This document shows positions 25,701 to 37,700 of a stretch of 64,000 bases of DNA, in pieces. The first letter of the stretch is position 1. Each line of letters begins with the position of its first letter. The DNA is from Paracentrotus lividus (Eukaryota; Echinodermata; Echinoidea; Camarodonta; Echinidae). A program made the position numbers and the translations under genes. The notes under the pieces are model-generated. The model did no database searches, had not been told where the DNA came from, and saw only the letters and a list, made by a program, of their open reading frames with translations. The stretch spans positions 23,285,510 to 23,349,509 of the forward strand of contig CALNVZ010003434.1 of assembly GCA_940671915.1 (NCBI GenBank). The letters are read 5' to 3'.

Positions 25701-28700
25701 GATTATCAGAGTTGCTATCTTCCTCCTCCTCATTGGAAGCAGAGAGAGTAGAGGATGCAGTCTCAGCATCACCTTCAATCTTCAATGTCATTGATCCATC
25801 TGTAGGGTTGGGAAATAAAACGATTTAATTAGGATTATCAGAGTTGCTATCTTCCTCCTCCTCATTGGAAGCAGAGAGAGGAGAGGAAGCAGTCTCAGCA
25901 TCACCTTCTATCTTCAATGTCATTGATCCATCTGTAGGGTTGTAAAGTAAAATGGTCTACCTAAGCATTTACTAGGTGTAGTTTTTCACACTTTTAATGG
26001 CAGATTATTTGAGTGTGGGGTTACACAGCACAGGAAAATGCCTGATCTCCTCATGTTAATTTTTTAATTGATAATGATTGATGGTGTCTGTAGCACTAGA
26101 AGAATAGTATCATGCTAACTCTAGAAATCATGATGTTTTAGATATTTCAGTTGCAGTAGTTCTACAATTCAACTAGAATCTTGACCAGACAGTGCTTTAT
26201 AACATGGATAGTTTAGGACTTTCCCAATTATTACAGCCTATACAATGTACATAAGCTCCATAATAAAGAGAAATACTTACCACAAGCCTCATGGTATGCA
26301 TTAGCCTGTACATAGAGGAAATAGAGTGGTCTAGGTAGAAGCTTGGCCAGTTGATGTTGAGATCTGATATCATTGAATGGCATGGACAGGTACTGCTGAA
26401 CTGGGACAGTAGCCTGGAAAATAAGAATGGCATAAAATGACTAAATAAAATGATAAAATTTGCTACATGGAATCAACATTGAGATCAGATCTTATAGAAC
26501 GGCATAAACAGGCAACTGTCTTATAGGTATGGTAGGCTTGAAAATTAAATTTGCCATGCCTAACTTGATAAAAAATATTTTCTAAGTCTTGGGTATGATT
26601 GAGTAATCTTGAGTAATCTGCGTGAGCAAGCTATTTTACCTACATGCTTCTCCCCACCAAGGTTTAAATGGATATCCAGTAGTTTGGAGACTGTCAGGGA
26701 GTGAAGAAAGTGCATTAAGTGCTGAATTGTAATTAAATCCATTGATCAGGGTAATAATGTACCGAGAATCAATTAATTACAACAGTAACTAGTAATTTGG
26801 AAAAAGGCCATATACTGTACATAAAACCCAAATATCATAAAAATTACAATCTAATTTTATTATTTACGATATAGAAATATACATTTGCCTACCATTGCTA
26901 TTTGACCTCAAATCGCCACAAACCGAAATTTACACCGAAATTTTTGCCCTATCATTCGCCTATTTACCCCCCACCCCCCATTGAATAGCGCCCTCCATTG
27001 ACGAGGATGCGGCCGAAAGCGATCCTATACACTTCCTCTAACTCTATCGCCCCAAAGAACTTCCGTATGTTGCAACGGAAAGGGGGACGGAGGGAGGGAT
27101 TGTAGGCAAATGTATATTTCTATATCGTAAATAATAAAATTAGATTGTAATTTTTATGATTTACTTCAATAGAACTATACATTTGCCTACCATTGCTACG
27201 ACCAGCACCGACAAAGATCGGGAGGGCAACCATAACGGTTAAGAAACTATGGAGGACGCCGCTGCTTTGAGAGGTGCGGAGGAGAAAAACACCCTCACTA
27301 GCAGCAACTTCTTTCAGGTAAAAGGAGGTGAAAGAATTTGCAGAACGCCAAAAAGGTCGCCTTTGCTAAATATCTTCCACCCCTACCCTAGTAAATAGGC
27401 CCAAGAGGAGCTGATGTTCCTGGTCTGAAGGGCCTTGGGAGTAGTTCCTCTACAAGGGCCTTCACTCCCGCAGTCTTGATTGCGGAGACTAACCACCGGG
27501 ATAACATATCTCTAGAAAACCCCTTTATGGGGTTACGGGAATAACAAATAACTGTGAAGATGTGCGAAGATTCTCAGTCTACTTGACGAACCAAAAGAGG
27601 GCCCTGATGGGGCATAGAAAAAGTCTTTCTGAAAGATGAGAACCCTGTCAGAGGACGAATGAAGATCTCGATAGAGTCCAACGAGGCTGTTTGTTCTAAG
27701 CAATGAAGATGTGAAAGGAATCAGACGAACCACATATTCTCCAATGAATATGACCAGGTGATATTGAGAGAACGTGTAGTGAAACTCCTCCTTTGCCCAG
27801 AGACTATTGCTAGGAGAAACTAGTCTTAAAGGACTGATTTAACAGGTAAATCGAGTAAAAAGGCTCGAACGGTGGCTTAGACAAAGCCTCCAAAAGTTAT
27901 GGAAAACTCCAGGCTGGAGAAATAAGGAAATCGGCAATAAGAGGCAAAGGAGCCTCTCTGGGGGACCCTGCAAGAGGTTCGTACCAGGCCAGGAAGCCCC
28001 AAGGCGCGAAAAGAATACAATCCTAATCGACCTCAGTCTACTTCCAATAGCAGCTCAGCTGCTCGGTCTGAAAAGCCATCATCCCTAGCCGTCTGGCGAA
28101 GAGGCCAAGCAGTTAAAAGAAGGTGCGATGGATTCGCATGTAGAGCCCCGACAAAGGAAGAGAAATTAAGTCCGGTACGGCCTGAAGGGCAGCGGTTCCC
28201 CTGCTAACAGGAGCAAAAGATCCTGAAAACCCGGCCCGAACGGCCAGTAGAGAGCAATCAAGACCACCGTTGTCTGATCCTCCCTGAACTTCCTGAGAAA
28301 AAGAGGGATCAACTTGAAAGGTGGAAGCGAAAGTCTTCCAACCCTTCCAAAGAAGAGGGAAACGTGTCCAAAAAGAAAACAGAAGTCTCCCTGACTCGGG
28401 AGTAAAGCCGAGGAAGTCTGTTGTCCAGGGATAGAAAGTCTGCTAACAGATAGTCCTCCCTGGAGAGTGGGAGGCAACGCGGGAGATCTTCTCCCGATTG
28501 CACCATTCCCAAAGGAGGAACGCTACCTCGATCAACTCCAAAGAGTGTGTCCCTCCTTGTTTGTTGATGTAGGCCTTCCGAGAGGTGTGTCCGTGAGAAT
28601 CAACACCGACGGCCCACCAAAAGGCCGCGAAAACGTTGAAGGACAAACAGAACCGACAAAAGTTCCAGAACGTTAAAGTGAGGCAGCGGCCTCGGGAGGA

Positions 28701-31700
28701 CCCAAGATCCGGAAACCATCCGACCTTGACAATGGCCCCCCCAACCTCGAAAGGACGCGTTCGTGGTCACTGTAATCGAGTGAAGAGGGTCTTTGAATCT
28801 CTTTCCCTGAAGAAGGTACGGTTCGTTCCACGGAGAGAGAAGCTTCTTGATCTCTACCGTCAAAGAAACCAGACCAGAGGGGAGCTGAGGTTCGGCCTGA
28901 AAAACTTCAGGAGATGCAGCCGGAAAGGTCTCATAAAGAGACGACAATTTGGCAAGAAGTCCACCAGGCTGGCTAAAAACCCCAGCCATCTCAAACAAAC
29001 TCGGCTCGAACCTCCGCATGCTCAGGAGGGACCTGATAAGACTGACCAGAGCTTCAATCTCTCAAGGCTCGGCCGAGCCAGTTGATTCTTGATATCCAAC
29101 TGGGCCTCCAAGTAGATCGGAGTTCGGGAGGGAACTAATTCCGACTTGGACCAGTTGATCATGAATCCCAAAATCTCGGTCGTTTTCACTAACATCGAAA
29201 AATGGTGTGAAAGCAGGACCTCCGAAAGGGCGACGAGAAGCCAATCGTCCAAGAAAGCTAAAATCCGAAGGTCCTTGCCCCTGAGGAAAGACATCAACGC
29301 CGAAAACACCCTGGTGAAGACTCTGGGAGCGGGACAAAGACCAAAAGAAGGGCTTTGAAGCGAAAAGACTCCTTTCCTATAGCACAATCCCAAAAGATCC
29401 CTCGACGAAGGGTCTATTGGGATGTGGAAAAAGGCATCGTTCAGGTCGAGAGGCACCGCAAAGTCGACCTGACCGAGAGCCGGAAGAATAGAGGTCAAAG
29501 GGTCCATCCTGAAAGGTGACTTTGCGATGTGCTGTTGATCCTCTTCATAATGAGGATCATCCTGAGCGGAGCCTGAACGATTGGGGATCACAAAAACGGG
29601 GGAGAGACACAGAAAGTCGTGATCCTCACCCGTCCGTCCGAGAAATAAGTTCCTGAAAAGGATCTAATGTGGCGGTGATCGATTCGGATGAAACCCCTCG
29701 GAAGAGGCTCTTCTAGAAATGTCCGAAGACCGTTCTTGATCACGGAGAGACAAAGACCTCGTCCGTGATCGACTTCCAAGTCGGAAGAAACCTCCGAAGT
29801 CGATCACCCACCGGATCTCCAAGCGAACTCGGGAAGTCATCTGGAAAATGCTTCCCGTCCCGACGAAAAGGGCTGATTCTTCGCGAAGCCTCGGGAAAAG
29901 CCCCTACCACCTCCACGTCCTCGACGAGGAGTCTGGTTTTGAAAGGCACCAGACGATCATAAGAATCAGGAGAAGACGGTTACCCTACGATCCTGAGTAG
30001 GAGCAGCCAAGGCCGACCGAGCAGGAACGGAAAAACCGCTCTTGTCCTTCTTCTTCTTGCCCTCCTGCAAGGAGGAGCATTGAAGAAGCCAGGTAAAACA
30101 GACCTAAAAGACGATGGGGCCTGACGAACATCTCTAAGAAATGTAGACAATTCCTGGGCCTTCTAACGTGAGTCAACTTCAAATTGCAAAACGTCTGCCA
30201 AGTTGCTCCCGTAAAGGAAGGGGGAGGTCACGTCAAAACTCCTGACCATATCCGGGATGAGGGATTGCTTGATATGAAGAGTCTTCAAGCATATGAACTC
30301 TACGGGCATTATCCAGCAAGGAGGATGTAGCGCAAACTGAGAAAACAAGAAAAGGAAACTCTCTAGGGGCCAGGAGAATCTCGACCCGAACTGGCGGAGA
30401 AAGGCCCAACTCGTGGATGAAAGTCAAAATCGGATTAGTCAGATTCAAAAAGGTAATCCTGTACTCAAAGCTGAAAGGACGTAATAGTTTCGACCTAACG
30501 AAAAGAAAACTTAACGCCCCTCCGAAGTTTCAGGGTCACTTCCGACCTCTGGAACGAAAGAAAGGGAATAAGCCTGTGACTCGCTTCGTCACAGGAAGCT
30601 CTACAACGACTTCAGGTACAACTTTATCGGACACAAAATATCCAACGAAGTATTAACCCGGGAGGGATCCCGCGTATCAACCAAAACCGAAAGGCGGTAC
30701 AAGGGAGTCAGATGAGATTCAAAACATGAGTCGTGAGAATCAACCACCGAAAAGATCTCATCGTTGACGAGGAGCATCCAGCTCCTCACAAGGAGGGTGG
30801 GAACCACCCATAGAGGTGAATCGGAAGTGGTGACGTAACGCTTAAACCACTTGCGAAACTCCGGAGGTACACCCAACTACCCGAATGGCATCTGAGAGTT
30901 GATGTCTACCAGAAAAGGAAGTGTCCAACCTGAGGGGGACAGAGTTCCTATCGAAAAACCGGATCCGGATTCGGCAACGAACGAAGTCGCTCTGAAACCG
31001 AAGTGCCCGCCTATAAAGGGGCACTGATCCCCGCGGGAACCGGATCGGGATCCGGAAAAGCAAGTCTACGACGCTTCACTACGGAAGGGCCCGCCTCAGA
31101 TGCGGTGCCGATCCGAAAGGAAACCGACTTGGAAGACGGGGTGTAGTTTCAAAAAGAAACGCCCGCCTATAACGGACCCTGGTTCCGAAAAGAAAACGGA
31201 ACGGGATCCGAAAAACCTTCACGCCTCACCGACGTAGTATCCGAAAAGGAAGGGGACACACTCCGAGAATAAAACCGGAGAGAGACAGACCCCCGCCACC
31301 AAAGGTGGTGACCGGATAAGTCGGGGACGTCCCGCTTTACCGGATACCTGCTGACAAGAAAACAAAGCGACGGCTTTGGACGTGTCAGCCGCGCTAGAGA
31401 GGAACCAATGTGCGGCCTACTATCAGAGGATACAGGTCCGCATTGGACGGTATACACTCCCAAAAACCGGTACGGAAACCGACCTGCGGATCCGAATTAC
31501 CTCAGTTAAGGGAACGACGCCGATATCCGTATGAAAAAGGAGAGAGACGGACCCCCCCCCCCCCCCACCAAAGGTGGCGACCGGATATGGTCGGGGACGT
31601 CCCGCTCTGCGCCGGATATCGCCGACAAGTAACAAAGCGACGGCTTTGAACGTGTCAGCAGCGCTAGTGAGGAACCAACGTGCGGCCTACTATCCAAGGA

Positions 31701-34700
31701 TACAGGTCCGCATTGGACGGTATACACTCCCAAAAACCGGTACGGAAACCGACTTGCGGATCCGATTTACCTCAGTTAAGGGAACGGCGCCGATGTCCGT
31801 ATGAAAACGGAGAGAGACGGACCCCCCCCCCCCACCAAAGGTGGGCGACCGGATATGGTCGGGAACGTCCCGTTCTGCCGGATATCCGCCGACAAGTAAC
31901 AGAGCGAAGGCTCTGGACATGTCATCCGGGCTAGTGAGTAACCGACAAGCGGCCTACTATCCGAGGATATAGGTCCGTCTTGAACGGTACTCACCCCCAA
32001 AACCGGTACGGAAACCGACTTGCGGATCCGATTTACCTCAGTTAAGGGTACGGCGCCGATATCCGGTCCGGACAAACTCGATATAGAAACCGAGCTCGAT
32101 CCGGTTATGCCAGGCGAAGCCAGAGGCACAATGGGATTCGGCACCGTGAGAGAAATGAACCCGGCGCCTTCAGTCAGTGCTGAATTAACCAGAGAACCGG
32201 CCACCGGTTGTGAAACCGATGTAGAAACCGTTTTAGATCTCCCGTTGATCGAACGTGGCAAAGGACTATCGGATCCGGCGCGAGGGCCGTAATCGTCATC
32301 GTCCTGGACGCCGCCAATCCTGTCGGTCATCAACGGTCCCGTACTCTGAGGGACCGACGAAGCCCGAGCAGCTAGGTTTTGTCCGCCGGTGTTCGACCCA
32401 ATAATACTCACCGAAGTTCGAGGTGGTGAAGAAGGCGGAAGGACAGCGTCCAACGCCTCCTCGAACGACAAGACTCTCACCCCCGCAAGGGGGACTTCTC
32501 CGAAGAAAACACACGCTTGCTCGCTAATTTCTTCCCCCGCTTCCTTTTATATGAAGCAGGCGCGAGAAGAAAATTAGACATGATGAATCTGTAAAATAAA
32601 AGAGAGAGAAAGTGTTAATACACAAAAGGGGGTAAATAGGCGGGTCTATCAAAGAAGCGGAGCACAAACAATCTGTGCACCGCAACACACCACAACACTC
32701 AAACGTAAACTACGACACGTATTACATACACACAGTAAGGAACGTACGAAAGTCTACGGGAGAGAGAGCGAGAAAAGTAAACGATCACCGAGAGATAAAA
32801 CTATCAAAATCTCGGCAAAACCAAAAACTAGACCCCAAAAATAAAGCTCAGAATACTCAATATGATTATCCTGAGAATTTAAACCTCGCAAAAAACCGCA
32901 AAGTAGTCCCAAAAGGGAGAAAAACACGCTATTTTTGGCGCAGGCAAATATGTACGACTTATCTCGACGGAGGCGAAGAGATTAGAGGAAGTGTATAGGA
33001 TCACTTTCGGCCGCATCCTCGTCAATGGAGGGCGCTATTCAATGGGGGGTGGGGGGTAAATAGGCGAATGATAGGGCAAAAATTTCGGTGTAAATTTCGG
33101 TTTGTGGCGATTTGAGGTCAAATAGCAATGGTAGGCAAATGTATAGTTCTATTGAAGTAAATCACTGATTACCCAAGATCTCATTTATGTCTCATAACCA
33201 GGGGCCAAGGATTCAACAACAAGTGGATGTGCTTTTTGAGACATATAGTTATATACTTGCTATTTCCGATCAATTAAACATCAGTCAACGATGGAAATGA
33301 AATACAGAAAAATGATATATGACCAAGGGGTGTTTCACAAAGAGTTAAGTAGACTTAAAGTCGTACTTAACTGCTATGCCCATCCTGTTTTAGAACATGC
33401 AAATTAATTGAAAGACTTCTCAATGGCGCGCATCCCATGGGCATGCTCTGACCAATGAAGTGATGCATAATATACCGCACGCAACTAGGCATTTAAGTAC
33501 GATTTTTAAATCTAGTCAACTCTTGTGAAACAACCCCCAGGTCTACTGTGTACAGTTCATTGATGCAGAAGGGACAGAACTGTCTAATCATGGCTATCTC
33601 ACCTCAAGGATATTACATAGTCTTGGCTGCAGACTCTCCAAGTATTCTTTCTTCTGGTGTATACTCTTAGCAACACCATCACGGTTTCCCTGTCTGGCCT
33701 TGTACTGCTCTGAAAGTCTACAAATGAAACAGAAAATACATTTCTCAACTTTATAAATCACATGTAAAGAAAATGATCATCATTATTGGCACGGCAGATT
33801 GCACTGCACGATAAGTAACAAAAAGAATGCACTCATATGTGGGCGAAAACGCTGAGAAAAGGGCTAAAAATACTTAAAGACGTGGTAATTTTGATTAATA
33901 AATTTCCTTAAAAGTGGTATCTCTGGTTTATAGGCCTAATATCTGCAACAAAAAAAACACCTTGTGCTGCAAATTTATGGGGGAAAAAACACATAATTTT
34001 TTACTAGCAAACAGTTAACTATCTCACCTTTTTCGTTGCTCTAATTCCCAGTCCAGCCTTGCTAGTTGTAGCTTGTGATCATCATGCTTTGTGGTGGATG
34101 GTTTAGAGATGCTTGGAGGAGCTTCCTTATAGAATGTTTCTATATCCACCAATTCAATATCCTCATCTTTAGACCTGATGTATAAAATCACAAGAGCCAG
34201 TTAACCCTTTAGCACCTACACCGCCCATGACCACCCAGTAGCTTACTTATAAACTGCCCAACACCTCCCCTGTTTTATGCACGCTTTAGTCATGATAATA
34301 TCACAAAATGTGATTAAACATGCCCACACTTTTTGTGCATTATCCATGGGATGTATGCTCTTCGATTCTGCACAAAAAAGTATTTTTTACCAGTATTTCT
34401 TATTGAAACACCCTGATACAAACACTGAAAAACCCTTTCCTTTAGAGAGTAAGCCGACACTTAAAGGGTTAAAGTGGAAGTCCCATCTGATATCAAGTTA
34501 ATTTCAATAAACATGTTAATATGACAAAAAATATTTGAAGAAAATCTGATTCAAGACAACAAGGTTTTGTACATTAAAAATTGTAATAGATGTCTGATAA
34601 ATGTAACACATGGGCTAAACCCTTCTGGAACACTTAAAATTTGGTCTAATTTCCCATTGGTCTAATTGCCAATTTGTCTAATTGTTGAATTGTCTAATTG

Positions 34701-37700
34701 CATTTTCTAATTCCCAAAGGAGTATTTGGTTTCTCACCAGTTTATTACAGGTATTGACTAAGTGGTGATAGACCAAGTGGACATAAAATAAAATAGACAT
34801 CAGACAAAATGGGAATTAGACAAATGGCAAATAGGTGAAGTGGCAATTAGACCAAAAGGTAATCAAACGAACTGGTTGTAGACAAAATTAGATCATGTGG
34901 GCTTAGACTAAAGGGCATTAGGAAAAGTGGGTTTAGACCATTTGGCAATTTACCATTGACCCATCTCCCAGATGACTGAGTGACTGTAGCTTCGTAAAGG
35001 GTAAATTTAAATGAAACCAATTCTTACTTGAACTCCAAACACTTTGTGATTTCTTTCTGTAGATGCATGACCTCATAGAGAAGATTCTGCAGCTGTAGAT
35101 GCAAATTGTCTACCTTCTGTTTGGCTCCCTGGGTCTCATCCCGTGCCTTTTTGCATCGCAGGTGGGCCATACGGTTTAATTTCTTCAGATTGACAAACAA
35201 TAGGGCAGCTTCCTTTTGTTTTTCATCAATCTCAGACTCCTGAAAAGAGAGAGAAAGAGAGAGAGAGAGAAAGATATAAAGGGAAAGTAGATCATCATGA
35301 AGGGAGAGGAAGATGGTGAAAGAATGAAAGAGTTAGGGAGAGAGTGTGAGAAAGGGAAAGAAAGAGATACAATTCAATCTCATGTTAACAAACTCCTCAG
35401 GGCAAAATAAATTAGCATTAGTACTTACCACAGTCAATATAACAAAGTATTGGGCAAATTAAGTTTTAAGACTCATATGAAACTTTGCTATATAAAAAAA
35501 TTATAATCGACTGTCCTTAGGTTTTCCTGTACTTCGTATCTGCGTGGTCCATTCAATTTCAATTTCTTTGTTTGTCCATTGTACAAGCAAGTTTAGCTTG
35601 GTTACATATTTCAAAATTGTAAGAATACATATAGAACAAACAAATATTAAATATCATTCAAATAATTATGTTTTAAGAAACAGTTTGACTGCGGATATAC
35701 CTTTCCAGACAGCTAATGTGATTTAAAGGAGTGTATGTCAGCCATCAATTTAGTACAGGCTGGATGTTTCTCCAAGTCATACACAACTTTAAGAACAACT
35801 TGGTGAAACACAGCCCCCCTCTCCCCTTCCCTATAAATCTAAACTGCCATAATGAAATAATTTCCTTTAAACCAATGTTCCACTGTACCTTTCCAGCCTC
35901 CTCCTGTGATTTGAGGGAATTTATTTCCGCCATCAAGTTTCTCAACATTGTAGATGTCTCATTGTGAAGCTGTAGATCTTTCTCCATGTCTCGAGCTGCT
36001 ACTTCTTTCTCTTCATCATATGGAGAAGGCTCCTGTATAATGGTAAAATGTGGAAAAAAACATGTACCGTTAACCAACGCTCAAGGGGGGGGTTGGCAGT
36101 TCGAAAGCATCCCCCCCCCCCCCACCTTTCAATTCTAAGACACCCTTGTAATATTCTTCTATATATCATGTATATGGTCACAAGCTGGAGCTATTGTCCT
36201 TGGCTTGTTTTGTTTTGTAAACTCAATTTCTGTAACGTTGGTCTCGTGGGCTATTTTAGTGATGTACCGTTGATTGATGTCTTGGACCTAAATTGCGTAT
36301 TTTCTGTCTCGTACTAGTTTTGTGAGGACAGTCTCGTGAACCATATAGCTAATGTCTATCAAGTGGGCTGTTGGCCCATGGGGGGGGGGGGGTCACTCAA
36401 AGACAAAAGTGCTACCCATGCGTGTCCCCGGACCCTGGAAAAGGACCCTAAATGTTGTATAGCATACAGTCAAATTTGTACCCCTTTTCAACATCAGACT
36501 GGAAAAAAAACATAGATCTAATTGGCTAAACACCATAAAATTTGGACCCCAAAACCACAAAAAAACACCCCTATTTTCATGAAAATGGCGATTGAAATGA
36601 AAAAACACGCCTGCTCCTATTAAAATTTAAGGAAAGCGTTGATGCCGGAAGCACGGAAAAAAGTCTACCATTCCGCTTTTACAGAAATAGAGAACAATGC
36701 ATTTTGATTGTTGGGCGCTCTGATTAGCTACTGGTAGCTATCGCGAGGAGCTCCGCCTCCCGGTTGCGATGACTGAAGTGCGTTGACCGTAACTGAACAA
36801 CGCGATTCAGCTGTTCCCGATAAAGACCGCTTTGTCGTGCGCGCTGTCAATCATAACCAAATTGGACCCATTTCGCAAGAAAAACTGCAAGACTCGACTT
36901 CAAAAACGGTTAAGCGTAGACCCACTCTTTCAATATTATTTAGAATAAAGAAGAGAAATATAAGAAGGAACTTCAACGAATCCACTGTCGGACTACGCCC
37001 AACATTTCAAAACGTATAAAGAAATGAGGACTTACCTAAAAAATAAATGACGAATCTAAATTTTATCGTGACTATTGTTCATTGGAAGGCACAATGGTAG
37101 TGTAGATCTATTTCATATGCTAATTCGTGATCATTCGAGCGTCATGCATAAATTACTAAATTATGGAGCACCATTTCTCCGTGGGAAGGCTGAAATTGAC
37201 AACGGACCCTTTCCTTTCCGACGTATTTTGAAGACGCGCCTGCCGAGTAGACTCTAACACATCATGTGGTGAGTGACCCCACCCCCCCCCCCACCCAGGC
37301 TGTTGGTCTCCTTGGCCTTTTCGACTTATTGTCAGGCTCAACTCAACATTATCCATAACGTAATAATAGAAAGATATCGTTCTTCACTTCTTGATCTCAA
37401 TTTAAAATAATTTGACATTTTTTTAATTGATTGATGAATAATGTTTTATTTGCATTGAAATAGAGATGTTTAGGTGCGCAGACATAGGCATTTTCTTCAT
37501 AAAGTTAATTAAATAAGTTAATTTAAAGTTCTTCCTTTTTTATTTTTTCCAGGTGACCGGATTTTACGACCTGATTTAGCCTATTGAAAAGCGTGTTATA
37601 AGTCATCAGCAATCGACTTGTCTTGCCTCTTGCACTTACTTGGTCGTCAAACCCGCTAATACATACCTTTTTAGTTTTAATAAGTAATGCTTTTTTCGAC

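Larger units (their letters stand above)
26836..33162 (-). mobile_element. DIRS-type tyrosine-recombinase retrotransposon (6.3 kb), degenerate
   Basis: Inverted terminal repeats of about 165 bp: 26878-27040 and 32982-33144 (TATACATTTGCCTACCATTG ... CACTTCCTCTAA). An internal complementary region at about 27090-27200 joins the reverse complement of the left edge (through AATTTTTATGAT) to that of the right edge (TTACTTCAATAGAACTATAC), the hallmark of DIRS elements that replicate through a circle. All coding is on the minus strand: a gag-like region (about 32480-31000), reverse transcriptase (29591-29022), RNase H (29019-28600) and tyrosine-recombinase remnants (to 27300). No target duplication is visible, as expected. 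Frames are broken in several places, so it is probably inactive. It lies in sense orientation in THOC5 intron 5. Confidence 0.93.

Noticed and set aside
27300-29600. Integrated retrovirus or LTR retrotransposon
   Set aside because: The LDDWL box, inverted (not direct) terminal repeats, internal complementary region and recombinase C-terminal signature point to a DIRS element; no long terminal direct repeats, protease or DDE integrase seen.
28467-32577. Plus-strand open frames in the DIRS region
   Set aside because: They are antisense shadows of the GC-rich coding strand and repeats, with no domain similarity.
36783-37019. Small protein in THOC5 intron 1 (79 residues)
   Set aside because: Lies within the 923 bp MITE-like element, no family recognised and no splice support.
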